Origin: Ditylenchus dipsaci
Taxonomy: Eukaryota; Nematoda; Chromadorea; Rhabditida; Anguinidae
Assembly: GCA_004194705.1 (NCBI GenBank)
Contig: SADC01000969.1
Location: forward strand, 1 to 64,000
DNA: 64,000 nt
Direction: 5' to 3'
In this document: one piece after another, positions 33,689-46,391 of the stretch
Layout: each line of letters starts with the position of its first letter
Position numbering within the stretch: position 1 is the first letter of the stretch
The notes under the pieces: model-generated
Databases searched by the model: none
The model's input: the letters and a program-made list of their open reading frames with translations, nothing else
What the model was told of the DNA's origin: nothing
Translations under genes and position numbers: made by a program

Positions 33689-35526
33689 CTATACGTTAAA
33701 GAGGCGACTACGACGTCGCTGCATCAGGAAAGAACCAAGACTCATAAAATCTTTTAGTTTAGCACGATTTAACTGTGCAGCCACTCCTTTGGGTGGTCTA
33801 AGTGATGGCATTGATCCCATTTCATTGAAACGATTAGCTGGTGGCAGAGGTAGTGACCGTTGTCGAGGCGGAGGTTGAGGAAATGCTATAAAAGATCCAT
33901 ATGTCGTAAAAATTCTGTAAAATTTAACCAAGTTTACCTCTTCTTTGTGCTGGAGGCAAAGCCACAGGCGGCTGAGAAAAAGGTCGTCTCGGCAAACTAA
34001 AAAATAATTGGCAAGTATGAAAATGCAAGCTGTTTTGTGCGTAGGTCGCATCCAAAACTACTTCTTGCTTTTTCGAAACGAATTTTTAAATAGCTCTAAA
34101 ATAAATACAAGCTCAATTTTTTTGCTCTGAAGTTAAGGAAATTTTTGATTGACAATTTCAAGATTTTCCAGGAGTTGAAAATTAGACGCCCCAATGCTTT
34201 TAATAAAGAAATTACGGCTCTATATGTGTTCGAGGGCACACCCAGAAAAATATGCCTTGGTCCCCTGTTGTTGTTTTTTGCAAAAAATTTTGAAAAAGTG
34301 CTTGGTCAATCCTGTTGTTTTTTGGCACAAATTTTTGTTCTCAAAATATTGATATTTTAGGCAAGGGTAGGTCAGCGTATGTTAGGACAGACTCAAAGAT
34401 GCTGTTTGAAGCTTAAAGAAGTATGAAAAACATGTTTGAGTTCATCCTAACGTACGCTGACCTACCCTTGCCTAAGCCTATATCAGCTTGGTAGACCAAG
34501 GCAACAGTTTTTTTTGACATTTTACACCAAATTTTTTTTACTTAAAATTGGTTAAAAGTGTTTATAAATTGTTTCTGAAATTAGAAGAAAATTTTTTTTT
34601 GCAAAAAAGGGGCGACCAAAGCATATTTTTTTGGGTGTACCCTCGAACACATACAGAGCCGAAATTACTAAATGATCTTTGAAATGTGAAAAATTCCTGC
34701 TTTTTCGAAGACAATTAGTAGACTGCAAACTCGAAAAGTAGGAAAATCCTGCTAATCAAGGACATCTGTGAATCCCGGGTATGTGAAGGATTTTTTTGTT
34801 TCCGGATCCTAAATACGTGAGGTAAATTTTGGAAGTTTTGGAGGAACTATAGTTCTTTGTAGGTTAATAGCATATTTTTGGCCAATTTGAAAATGCAACT
34901 AAAAATATGGAAGTTATACATGGTGATCTAAGTTTTTAGATCACCTTTGATGATAAACAACGACAAGTCGTTCTATTTTTCAACTTCCAGATTTTTTTTT
35001 AATTCACGTGAAAAATGTAATAAAAAGCAAAGAGAACTTGAACCTAAGCCCCCCCCCAGTCAAATCAGCTTGGGAAACCAAGTTCAGGTTCAGTTGAGTC
35101 AAAAAACAATTTATCCCCTTAATTTTATCCTTGACCCCTGTCGTTCTGTTATAAGTAATACGGTACCCTCCTTCCTCGGTCAACAACGGTGGAATTCAGC
35201 CAATATTATTTTAGACAAATCGTATAAACAGGGTTTTAAATGAGTGGTCTGGTATTTTTTATAATAGAGTAGTCTTTCTTATTAATGTGTCTGAAGTGAA
35301 GTGTTCACCTAGATTGTGGTGTTGGCACTCTCATGGGTCTGAAGTTAGCATTTGCCGGTCGTTGCCTGCTCACAAACACACTTGTTAGACCTTGTCGTGC
35401 TTGTCTTACTGTATTTCTAGGTGGTGCAACCAGAGCAGGCTGGCTGTTAGATGCTCTTTTTCTCGAAAATTGACCATCGAGAATTTGAGCGAAGAGAATA
35501 ACAATAAATAGGTGGTATATTAGCAT
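33689..35526 (-). CDS. Small secreted protein with dibasic sites (propeptide-like)
   Basis: Exons 35526-35309, 33996-33938 and 33885-33689, all in phase, give 157 residues. An N-terminal hydrophobic stretch (MLIYHLFIVILFAQILDGQ) looks like a signal peptide. The rest is rich in Arg, Pro, Gln and Ser, with repeated basic pairs or clusters: SRKR, PRRPFSQPP, QRRAFPQPPPRQR, MQRRRSRLFNV at the C-terminus. Two Pro-rich blocks (PFSQPPVALPPAQRR and AFPQPPPRQR) sit between basic sites, as in neuropeptide or other proprotein precursors. No family is recognised. The promoter lies beyond 35530. The reading is an inference from composition, but the three-exon frame with consistent splice sites is direct. 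Confidence 0.7.
34212..34662. repeat. Nested inverted repeats in the intron of the secreted gene
   Basis: The outer arms tacggctctatatgtgttcg and cgaacacatacagagccg continue to gagggcacaccc / gggtgtaccctc. The inner pair, 34360-34476, has ggcaagggtaggtcagcgta / tacgctgacctacccttgcc. That inner word recurs at 24450-24490, 27870 and 28465-28490. Confidence 0.65.
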
Positions 35527-35529
35527 AAA

Positions 35530-37725
35530 TTAATATTTCGTCTAAAATCATACAGCCTATAGTCTCTGTGGATTTTCCTTTTTGAGAAGGGACAAAGTCT
35601 ATCTATTTTAAAATGATACGAAAGCTAACTAAAAGTGCCGAAGGAAGCCAGTCGCAAGACTTGAGAAGTCAAACATCTTGCAAAGAGAATTATGCAATCA
35701 ATGGTTGGATGAAGACTTGATAAATATAAAAGAAGAAACTGGAACACCGTATTTTCTCGAATTATAGGTAAAAGGACAGTTCGCATTGATGCGAACTGTC
35801 TACTTGGTAATGTTGTAATGACAGTACGTATTTTCCAGTAATTTTTGTCTATCATAAGCTTCTATAGTATTCGAAATTTCCTGCGCAATCCGAATTACTA
35901 ACAGAATTTCGAAAAATTTCTCGGTTGTGGAAATATGAGCCAAAGTTCAAAAACAGACAGTGCTTACCTGCCTTTTAAAACTTTGAGCTTATATCTCAAT
36001 AACCAAGCACTTTTTCAAAATTCTCTTTCATGGTTGGGATAGCGCAGGAAATGTTGGATACTATGGCAGCTTAGAAAAAAATACTTAAAAATAAATACTA
36101 TTATTACAGCATTACCAAGTGGACAGTTTGCATCGATGCAAACTGTCCTATGTCCCCTAATGATAGACCCCACCCTCTAAATTCAAAATCGCGTTCTTGG
36201 CATTATGTTTTGGACCATTTTTTTAAGCAAGTTACACCTAATTTTGTAACCAGTGATATGAGCTACAAAATGAGGGGTAACTAGCCTAAGAGAAGATTTC
36301 AAAAAGAGGATTTAAAACACAATGCCACAAACACGTTTTTGAAGATAGGAGAGCGGGCTATAATCAAAGAAAATGCGGTACTCATCAAGACGTCATCAAT
36401 CAATACTATATCACTATAATATCAATCAATACTATAATATCACATCAATACGTTCTAAAAGCATGGGACGTGCAGTTTGGCAAGCGACAGCAAGCTGAAA
36501 GCAATTGCATGTATGGAAGTAGAACATCGGCAAGGGAATTCAAGAAAAAAGGAAGATAGACAAAATGAAATTAATTTTTGATAAGGAGAAATTGGAGAGA
36601 AAAAGTTTTCGGAGTCAATTTTGTCACTGCTGGTTACATGGTTTCAGATGCTTTTAACGTAGCTGAAATTCATCGGCTAAGGGATTTTTCTGACTTTTTT
36701 CTTATTTTTTCGACGAATTGAAACGTTTAAATTTTCTATTTATTTTCAAAGTTAATTTAATTCTATTAATCCCCCACTCTCCAATGATCCCCCACCATAT
36801 GGACCTTATATCTCAGCCTAGAGCAGACATTTTACAAATCTGTTTTTCGCGTTTTCTTAATTAGCACGAGCTCTCCTTATTCCACTTTTCAGATTTTGGT
36901 TGAGTACCCGAAAATCTCGATATCGACCTCAAACTTTTCTTATTTTTAGGGGTTGAAAAAACCCTCCATGGGAGTTTAATAGAGAAATTACGGTATTAAA
37001 AGCCATCTAGCTCTACTGAATAATTGCAAAAGTCTAAATAAATGAAGCCTGTAAGCGAAAACACCCCTAAAATATGTAAAAGTACAATGAATTATATACC
37101 TTCATATTCAAAATTTCCACCCATTAAAATTAATTCATTGCAATTGAATTGATCGAAAATCCGCCGCTATTCCACTGTAACCCCTCCCAAATCCTATTTT
37201 AGTATATACCCCCCTCCCCTCCCAAAATCATTACCTATTCCATTGTTGATCTACATGCTAGTGTAAAAATTGAGCAAAAGAGATAGTTGATCAAGGAAAA
37301 AAGATACAAAAATTGGAACAATGCATAAGTTTGCATCAGTCAAAAAATAATTAATCATTTGTTAAAAGGCCTTTAGTTCAGGCTTGCGAACTCGAAATTT
37401 AGAAAAAAAACTACATTTGGCCAAAAAGTACAATTTTGTCATTTTTCGTCAAAATGCCATTTTATGCCGTGCTTATTGATATTGAGCACCGTAAAAGATT
37501 TTGGCCTAAAACCTAAAAATAAAATAGATTTTGGGTCCAGAAAAAAGTAAAAATCGACACCCTGCTTCAGTCTAGACGTTTCAGTGAAATCCATTCTAAA
37601 CCGTATAGAAGCAACATAAATTCAAATTAAACTAGCAAAAAATAATTCTGAAAACCTAATTCACCCCGTCTATTGTCAAACAGAAATATTTGATCAAGCC
37701 AAACATCAACATACTTAAAAACTTG
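35530..37725. other. Intergenic; repeat elements only
   Basis: 35764-36155 is a long inverted repeat whose arms each hold their own hairpin (cagttcgcattgatgcgaactg and cagtttgcatcgatgcaaactg). 36757-36993 is a CCGTATTT-family MITE with a worn left end. 37270-37610 shows nothing recognised. Confidence 0.5.
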
Positions 37726-37728
37726 GCT

Positions 37729-38124
37729 CTACTGCAAATTGGTCTGCCTCGGAGGTTGCCCACTCGGCTTCAAAATATGGTGTGCCTGTGTGTTTATTTG
37801 TCCACAGCCAACTGAGAGTGCAGCACTAATTATTTTGAAGAGCGCAAGAAACCTGTTTGAAATTTTGGAGGCGGGATCGGATAGACAGCTGGCCGGGCGT
37901 GAATTCAGCTCCTTTGATTGACCTTCGAGGTTTTTGGACAAAACAAAGATTGCGAGGTGGAACATCTGATAACTAGTTATATATTTTGTGTGTAAACCGA
38001 AACTTAACCACCAATCAAGGAACAAAATATATTTTTTAAATTTGTATTGCAAAACGAAAGGCTGCAACTCACAGTGTTTCAAAAGTCGAAAATCTATTTG
38101 GTTCATTTTTAGACAAAACGCCAA
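37729..38124 (-). CDS. Doubtful 131-residue open frame
   Basis: A single open frame, of which the last 65 residues (SKELNSRPASCLSDPASKIS ... SGQPPRQTNLQ) lie in locally GC-richer DNA that looks coding. I recognise no domain. An acceptor-like site lies upstream of the GC-rich part, so only the 3' part may be an exon. The plus strand is also open here, so strand choice is uncertain. Confidence 0.2.
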   Translation of the reverse strand: MAFCLKMNQIDFRLLKHCELQPFVLQYKFKKYILFLDWWLSFGLHTKYITSYQMFHLAIFVLSKNLEGQSKELNSRPASCLSDPASKISNRFLALFKIISAALSVGCGQINTQAHHILKPSGQPPRQTNLQ

Positions 38125-38329
38125 GATTTTTGAAAGAGTCTTTTTCAGAATTTATTGGTTTCTTTTTGGATCAAATTGAAAACTCCCGACAAATGTGTGA
38201 AATATCACACCCAACCCAATACAGTTACATCTTCAAATCCTGATATAAGTGACCTTTTTTGCGTGGTCAGTATCAAATGAAAGCAATCATCACAAAAAAG
38301 TCAAATTCAAGAGTTAAAAGAAGGATTTA

Positions 38330-40810
38330 TTACAAATCTGAATCTTCTAGATTGACATTTTCATCAAAACACCTTACCATACCATCATTTAACACATTCC
38401 GTACATAAGAGTTCTCAACAATTTTTTTCTGTATTTTTATCCGGTTCCGGAGGCTGGCTAGTCTTCTCTCATCCTTGTTCACTTTGGCGTGCAACGCTTC
38501 TATTGACTGCTCTGACAAAAGTCCCCAAAATCCATGATGGCGCATAAATTTGCCTACGTGTGAACGCAAATAGTGACCTTTTGGAGATACTGATGACTGT
38601 GGAAAATTCTCCTAAATTTTAGAATATGAAATAAGCATACTTTCTGACAAAAAATCTACCCTCATGCATTCAAAAAACTGATTGGTTTTGGTTTCAAAGT
38701 GATCGATTTCATCTTCAACTAGAAATGAAGCTCTGGCATATGACTGAATTTCCCCTAGTAGCGATAGCAGCTTGAAGAAAACACTCTGCATCAATCCAGC
38801 TGGCAACATACGTGCGATTTTTGATGGACCTTCACCTGTCAGAAGCTTTCGAATATGATTGCCTAGAATTATCGTAAGTATGTATTTCGAAGCCTGCAAA
38901 TACTCACCTGTAAAAGTCTGATAGAAGTTTTGCTTATCAGCTCCAAGGCTTCTGTACACGATTTCCAACTGTGGAACTAACTCTGGATTCATTTCCTCCA
39001 TCAAATTTACAGTATTCTGAGCCAACCCTTGGACGATGTGGAGCGATGGAGGCACTATGTGGGCAATTGGTACATTGAGTATAGGCTGCTTTGATATAGA
39101 TTTACTGTTCTTGCCAAGCTGTTCTGTCCGCTTCCGACTAAGAGCTGCATCGGAGAAGTAAAGATAGCGACAAAATCCTTGGTCAATAGAGAAGAGAGTT
39201 CTGGCTGGATAGATATTGTTGTCCTGAATTTTTTTTTACTCTTACTACCTAGAAAATTTGATGAAAACCTTGAATGAATTCTTGGGTGCTTCGCATAACA
39301 GGCAACTGAATGTAGACGATGATCCCATATGTCCGTACAGAGCGCTCAGAATTTTCAAGTCTCCAGTAGCAAACCTAAGACAAAACGGATTAATTAACAA
39401 ACTTCGGTGCCAATAGGTTATACCACTTGACTGCCTTTTCTTCCCCGCCAACACGAACTGACTCAAATAGTAATTGATTGAAAAGGACGTCCTTCAGCTT
39501 ATCCAAATTTTGATGATCATCACTATCATCGAATAGAGAGATAAGTAGCAAATTGTCAGCGGAATTTGCACGCTTCACGTTGCCGATTCCAATAGCACAC
39601 TTGGTAGTTGTTCCACCTTTATCTGCTACGAAGAACAGGAAAACATTGCCTCCGAATCGTCCACTAAAGTCCAAGCTGCCTGACTGATGCAATCGGCTTA
39701 ATCTTCTTTCAAGGATGATCTTGACATTTGATACCCAGGTAAATTGCTTCCCGTTGCTTATACTACTTTCAAGTTCTAACTCAGCCGAAATCTGCTCTAA
39801 ATGTTGACGAACTTGATGGGTAGGAGCGAAGATATCCTTTTTCACCTGTACGCAAGTGTGAAAGGCATGTTAATAAAAAAACTTTTTTATTCACCTTAAT
39901 AAGCTCTGACTTCAGTTGGCTTCTTTGCCTCCCTGACATTGATATACAAAGCCGGATATCCTCCAAAGGCGCAAGCTTTGCTGATTCACTAGATTTCTTT
40001 TCTGGTGACAAGATGTGAAGTTCATGGCGCACGCTCTCTGACGTTTGGTGGAATTCTTCATAAGACAGAGTTTGTCGCTTAGACCCAAGAATAAGCTCCG
40101 CAATTTTTTTTATCCTTGGCAGGGAAGCACTTCTTTTGACTTCATGCAATGATTTACGCGGCAACTAAATAGTTACGTAAAGTATTAAATTTGTGTGACA
40201 GGCCCTACAGTTTGAGTTTTTTTCCTGTCTGACTTGGTAAGCCTTTGTTCAAGGCATCTGTATTTATCATCCTTCATTTTCAAAGAATGCCGGAGTTCAT
40301 CAATCACTGGAGAGCTGAAGTCAACTTGAGTGCTTTGGCTCTTTCTTACTGGCAAAGTTTTTGCTGAAAAAAGATACTTAGATTTACGTAGATAAACGTC
40401 GAACAGCCAGTAAATAAAACAACAAACTTGTCTTTTCGACAGCCTTGATTCTTTGATCCTTGTTAGCACTAGACTTGTTCCACCTGCTTGCAGCTGCTTG
40501 CTTCCTCTTGGCTGAGAGAAGGGCCCTTGCTTCGACATCATCTTGAGCGTGTTTTGACTGCTTTGCTTTTCCTTTGGCCAGTTTTGCTGAAACAAAAGAC
40601 TTATAACCACTACGAAAGAGTAAGGTAAAACAGCTTACAAAGACGTATTCTGGTCGCTTCCTTTGCTCGGGAACTAGCTATTTCCTTTGAGATTTTTCTT
40701 GCTCTCTTCGCTTCCACAGCAGCCATTGTTGCTTCCACAGTTCTCAGAGTGACAGGTTTCTTTGTTGTTAGCTCTTTTCGTACCACAGTAGCACGTCTCG
40801 TCTGCACCAT
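38330..40810 (-). CDS. Intact RAG1/Transib-like DDE protein, nine exons
   Basis: Exons 40810-40639, 40586-40428, 40363-40209, 40164-39895, 39845-39403, 39374-39269, 39223-38908, 38862-38660, 38611-38330; all phases agree, giving 701 residues without a stop. Residues 1-160 are basic. The catalytic half shows FFVADKGGTTTK (D327), TGDLKILSALYGH (D405), CLLC (C424, C427), PPSLHIVQGL, HYLRSH (H621, H626) and SEQSIEALH (E646). Spacing D-x18-C-x2-C and H-x4-H-x19-E is the same as in RAG1 (D708/C727/C730 and H937/H942/E962 in mouse). I read it as a DDE transposase of that broad type. No terminal inverted repeats were found around it, and eight introns are unusual for a young transposon, so a domesticated host gene is possible. 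It resembles an uncharacterised invertebrate family I cannot name. Confidence 0.75.
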
Positions 40811-40819
40811 TGAATCACC

Positions 40820-43800
40820 TGAAAATACAAAAAATGTTGGACAACATAAACGACGGAAAAAAAGTGCAAAACCACGGAGTTTTACGTACAACTTATATAC
40901 CAAAACGTAGCTCATACATTAAACTACTCGAAAAGTTGAGCCGAATTTTGTGATGATGTTATTTTAGAAACTAGAGACCACTTGAAGCAAACAAGTGGCA
41001 TTTTTCCGAGTAAAAATAGGGGTTTTTGTGTTTTCCATCTAACTTTTGCATAAAACACCTGAAATTTGCATTTTTTGTATACGTCCTTAGTACCAAAATG
41101 CAGCAAATTCACTCCTCTATCAAGCCTCCAGTTGCGTTTCAGGAAACCTCGACAAAAAAATAGTGCTAGAATCTCAATCTAGTCAACTAGATGAAAAAAA
41201 ATTCTTGGAAATTTTCACAGAAATCAATTATAGCTTTCAAATTTTGCATGTTTTATAGGCAAGTGATGGCTCATTCGAAAGCCCTTAGTGTAAGGAATAT
41301 TCTGGCTATAAATATGCAAAGGCAAAAGAGAAAAAAAATCGATGAGAAACACAAAATAAAAATAGTCTGAAATCGACCATTTTTGAAAATTTTGCCATTT
41401 TTTTATTTGGCGCCAAATTTTCCTAACATACTAAAATTCGAATTTTGAAACACTGTGAACTAAAGTTGGCTGCGAAATGCTTAATTTTTAATAGAAATTA
41501 CTAATTTTTGTCAAAACCAACTATTTTGGCTTGCTACCCTTTTGGTCAACGTGACTTCGTCCGTATACGTCATTCTTTGTTGCTTTGGTCGTAGAAAGAG
41601 GCGTAGCCAGAAATTTCTGACGGAAGGGGGGGGGCACCAAAATTTTTTAGTCCATTTTACTTATACTGCTTTAAGAAAAATCTGACAGGGGCACCAGTAA
41701 GGACAAAATTTGTAAAATCCTGAAGAAATCAGTATTATATTTTGCAAAATTCTTTCAAAACAAAAATCCGATTGGGAAAGCAGAAATTTAAGGTAATATC
41801 TTTTGTGCTAAAATAAAATTTATTATTCAGTTGATTTCTGCTATTCGAAAAATGAGAAAAGTTCTGACAAAAACACGAAAAATTATGATTTTCTAAAGGC
41901 CTCCTCCTGCCCCCTGGCTATGCCACAAGCCGTAGGTATCTGCTTTTTTTCTTTTTTTCAGCATTCGCTGAGTGGTTTAGGCTTTCCCTATCCAGAGACC
42001 ATTCACAGACCAGGACCCAAACCACACGGGGACCAAGCAAAAACCTTGGTTTTTAGAATATATACTGAAAAATTTCTTTTTAATGTCGTATATATTTCCT
42101 GTTGAATCTTTTTTGGGAAGGCGGAATTTTCGAAAAGAAAATTTCCCTATGTTTTTTTGATTTGTTACCTGTCAAATTGATGATTCCTATTCAATTAATA
42201 TCAGTGTGATCAGGCGTTTAGAGGTTTTTGGAATTTTTTTCAAATTCGCGCCTTTTACAACGTTCTAATTTTCCGTGTTTTTGTCAATTTTAGATCCCAA
42301 AAAGCCTTAGGATACCATTTCGGCCATTTTTGGGCCAGGGAAGATTCTGTACTTAAATCGTTTAGTATAAACAAAGTTAGATTACGCAGATATCCATAAC
42401 CGGATTCACAGACACTGATATTAATTCTGCTAGAATATGCTCAAAAAAAATTCTGCTCAACAATTTTGACTACTCTAACCAAAACGCATTTTTCGCCCCA
42501 TGATGGGTTACCAACACGGTCAATTGTCAGGAAAATAGACCACCGAGAAAAATGCTTTAAAATGAGGGTGCAGCATAAATGGTGGTACATCGAAAATCCG
42601 ACCAATGGTAAAAATTAGCTTGAAGTTGCGGTAAAATTAAACTCGACTGTAATAGCAAAATTTCGTGGTGTTGCAAAAGACGATAATTTGTATGCTGCAG
42701 GAGCAAACATTTGTTATGTTGTTGTCTGCTTCTTCTTCTTCTTGTTATTATATTTGTTTGTGGTGTGTTGTTAGCACCGCTTGAGTATGGAGCCCAAATT
42801 GCTTTTTTGTATCAATTTCGGTGTCCACTTGACTGTTCCTTCTCCCTCAAACTTGTTGGTTGTCTTTTGAACTGATGGAAGAAAAAAAAAATTGAATTTA
42901 ACTAATTTTTGCGCAATTTTAGTAAAAGAGGGGAGAAAAACTTGTGAAAAAAACAAGTTTCTCTCATACTTCATTGTTTTTGGGGGAAAGTGTTGTTGAC
43001 AAAAAGGAGGGTTTTCTCCCTCATCAAAGATGACCATCCAGAGCAAACCAACATCCGATTTTAATCGGCGCATGACAGTTTTTCCCATTTTAATAAATTG
43101 GAAAAGTTGTAAACCACTCTTTTTGGTGTAATTTATTGTCGAAAACAGTCGGTTAGAAGTTACTTCCTTTATCAAATTTTTGATTTTGAAGAAATTTCGA
43201 CATATAGGATGCTCAAAAAAACACGGAGATTATTTTATTTTACAGCACAGAACAAACAAAGCAAATTTTTTATTGGTTCATTACATTACATAACAGCTAG
43301 GTGAGGGCTTTGAAATCTCCTCTATTTTTTTGTCACTCCTCCATGTTGTTGGTTTGGTTTTTGCTTATGCAGAGGGTATGCTAGCATAAGTTGGGCCGGA
43401 CTTAAACTGGACTTAAGTTAGGCCGGACTTAAACCATATTACCAAATTCAATTCCAATTTTTTTTGAAAAAAATCAAAAGAAGTTATGTGGAGGGTCGTT
43501 CACAAGGATGGGATCAACTATGAAGAGACGTTAATGGGAGAGGGACGTTAATCAGAGAGACGTTAATGGGAGAGGGACGTTAATCAGAGAGACGTTATTG
43601 GGAGAGTTCACTATAAGTCAAGAATTTATAATAACTCAAAAATTTCTCGATAAAACGTGATTATACTGTCAAACCATTTTCAGCATGCTCAAATTAGTAC
43701 AGAATAATTCTTTTAAGACCCGAAAACGTAAAAAAAAACATTGATCCAAGTGGACGACCAGTTGGTTTGGTCACTCTGGATAAAGTTCTGAGCGATACTA

Positions 43801-44160
43801 AGGGGTGATATAGAGGTTGCTGGTTCGAATCCACCTGGGCGGATACCTTATTTTTATTATAATTTTGAGTGTTCAAGTGGTGTAGAGATCCACATAATCA
43901 TCACCAAGGTTGCTGGTTCGAACCCCTCTGGGTGCAATCAGTCCCGAGTAGAGGACCTCGATTCATGTCCTGGTCACTAGGTGCTTAACGAGGTTCAGGG
44001 AGCATAAGGTGCTTTTAGATGATTTGGGTTGATTCGTGTTTCTGGAAAATTCGAGTGCAGTTTGTCGCCGGTCAAAATTTGGTAATTTCTAGACCTTTTT
44101 TATTTTTAGGCCTGGTGTGTGGAAATAGCTGCATTGCGACAATTTCGAATGAAAACAAAG
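40820..44160. other. Intergenic; dispersed repeats and tRNA-like sequences
   Basis: About 41925-42070 has the ggacccaaaccacacggggac block seen at 19690 and 22880. A duplicated ggccggacttaaact word lies near 43392-43435. 43522-43605 is a tandem array of roughly 30-bp units (gagacgttaatgggagaggga). 43796-43945 has two tRNA-like B-box words (ctggttcgaatccacc, ctggttcgaacccctc). A minus frame at 42771-43175 is open for 134 codons but has no recognisable domain or supporting splice structure. Confidence 0.45.
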
Positions 44161-44166
44161 TAATTA

Positions 44167-44322
44167 CCGTATTTTCTCTATTAAGGAACCCCTCTCTAAT
44201 AATGAACCGCCCCTCGATTTTTGACTAAGATTTCAGAGTTAGGGCCATTTTGATATACAATTTCAACATTTTTGAAGGGTTGAAAAATAATGAACCCGGG
44301 TGCGTTAATAGAGAAAATAAGG
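44167..44322. mobile_element. Short CCGTATTT-family MITE
   Basis: CCGTATTTTCTCTATTAAGG and TTAATAGAGAAAATAAGG with TA on both sides; internally deleted compared with the 260-bp copies. Confidence 0.8.
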
Positions 44323-44361
44323 TATATCGAAAATATACACGAAGAAGGCGAGAATGATATA

Positions 44362-44519
44362 CAGTCAACTCTCGATAAAAGATACCCCGATATAAGATAC
44401 ACCTGGGTCCGTCCCAAGTTGAATAAACCTCCTTAAATTAGTCTCTATATAAGGTACACCTCGATACAAGATACACTTGGTCCAGTACCGAGGGTGTATC
44501 TTATATCGAGACTTGACTG
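44362..44519. mobile_element. CAGTCAAC-type MITE
   Basis: CAGTCAACTCTCGATAAAAG and CTTATATCGAGACTTGACTG between TA dinucleotides. The interior repeats gatataagatacacc. Confidence 0.8.
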
Positions 44520-44587
44520 TAGAAAGATATTATAAACACGACCAACAACCACACACCAACCAAAAAATCAACTGATTAAGCACTTAA

Positions 44588-44820
44588 AGGACCCTGGCTC
44601 TTCCTGATCAATGGTCTCGCGCCAATTCATGAAATTTTCCCTAATCATTGAAGTTCTGTTCGTATTTTTCAACTTGGTTTCCAACAAAACAAGGCCTAGA
44701 ATTTAATTTTAGGTATAGTTGTGTTATAAATCAAGTTAAAAAATCCGTACAGAACTTCAATGATCAGGGAAAATTTTTTGAATTGGCGCGGGACCATTGA
44801 TCAGGAAGAGACAGGGTCCT
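44588..44820. mobile_element. 233-bp TTAA-flanked MITE
   Basis: AGGACCCTGGCTCTTCCTGA and TCAGGAAGAGACAGGGTCCT are inverted ends between TTAA tetranucleotides; the arms continue through ttgaagttctgt / acagaacttcaa. Confidence 0.8.
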
Positions 44821-44989
44821 TTAAGCAAAAAACAAAATTGTCTCGCGAGTCCATCTGTCTCGCGAGACAAGGCAGCTATGTCTCTGCCTCTATGGTTATA
44901 GTCTTATATTCCGCTGCATATATTTCGCCAACATATTCGCCAACCAACGAAAGTAGACAAAAATTTTAGTTGAATGTTGAATTTGCAGC

Positions 44990-45740
44990 AGTGATTCAAA
45001 CGTCATAAGCATAGAGTCATAGATAGCTCTGAGTGAAAGGCAAAGTAGTCATAGGCATAATTTTTGGTTTCGTCAGGCCATTTTAGATAAGGAACAGTGG
45101 TTTGTTTTTGATTTGGGCTGTTTTATTTTTTAGGCCATCTGGGTATATAACTACATACCCGAGAAATACCTACCCAAGGTTTTTCGCTCCGGATGGGTGG
45201 AATTTAAATTGCGGTACTAACAAACCGACTCCCTATACAATTTTAAATCACAAAGGTTAGTTATTAATTTGAATAAATATTAATTTTTCAGGCCATCAAG
45301 GTGGAGGAAGAGGGCTGATTTGCGGTCGCGGTATTTGCTGTCGTCTTGCTTCGCCGTCGACGGAGCAAAAAATTTGCTCCGGCTCTTGCTCTGTGCTCTC
45401 AATTTTGAAAAATTTGATCCAGCTCTGGCTCATGCTCTCATCCTTCGCTTTGGCCTTAGGTATCTTCTCTTTTTTTTGTTCTTTTTTTTTCAGCCCTCGG
45501 TTTAAAAATTATGAATTATGGCTCTTTTCTTGGCTAGTGCTGTCTTCCTTTGCTCTGGCTTTAGGTATCTTTTCTGTTTTGTTCCTTGTTTTCAGCCCTC
45601 GGTTTGGCTCATGCTCGGAGCCAGAGCAGAGCCAGAGCCTTCTGCTAAAGCTGTTTAATCGGGTGGAAAATCTAAAAGATCATGACAAACAGGCAATAGT
45701 GCTAGTAAATTACACAATTGGCAAAAAAAACATTGCAAAT
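44990..45740. other. Intergenic; shared repeat with the 3.66-kb element
   Basis: 45090-45300 resembles the core of the foldback at 6880-7090 (ttttttaggccatc, cacccaaggttttt words). 45430-45610 has ctctggctcatgctctcat / cgctttggccttaggtatct / tcagccctcggttt, the reverse complement of sequence at 2640-2712. Confidence 0.5.
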
Positions 45741-45743
45741 GTA

Positions 45744-45911
45744 CAGTGAACTCTCGCTAACACGTCACTCCACTAACCCGTCACCTTTTTTACTGAAAAT
45801 TTAGATGGCCGACAAGTAAAGTCAAGGAAAAATATTCTAGATAAGCCGTCACTCTTGCTAACCCGTCACTTTTTCCGGTCCCAGGGATGACGTGTTAGCG
45901 AGAGTCGACTG
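45744..45911. mobile_element. CAGTGAAC-type MITE
   Basis: CAGTGAACTCTCGCTAACACG and CGTGTTAGCGAGAGTCGACTG are inverted ends between TA dinucleotides. Confidence 0.8.
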
Positions 45912-46391
45912 TATTTTTCCTTGATCCATAGAGTCGTTTATTAAGTAAAAGTAATTGTCACTGCTTTTATTTTCGACTGTGAATGACCTTGTTTTTTGTG
46001 GCCGATTATAATAAAATGGCGGCGGGGCCCAAGCCATATCAGCGCTATTTAAATATATGCCTGAAAATTATGCACTATGCAACGCCATAAAAGGCGGAAA
46101 TTAAGAATGAATAACAGAAATGCAATACAAACCTAACAATTGCTCATCTCTCTTCACTTTCATTCAACTCCACCTTAAATGCACATTAATTATTTTCCAA
46201 GCGATGTGCTGGTAATAAAATTCTCTAGCTTTCCTTGTTGTACCATAAACTTTAGGTTAACGTATTTCAACGCCTTGAGTGTATCATAGATCTGGGTATG
46301 TGTGCTCAAACGTGCAGACAATGGAGGGACATTATTTCCATCCACAGATTTGAATTGGCCAATACCTTCTCAGTAAAGACCGTATTCCAAA

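Noticed and set aside
43870..43940. tRNA gene
   Set aside because: It has a B-box-like word, but no acceptor stem or anticodon arm pairs convincingly; treated as a SINE-like repeat.
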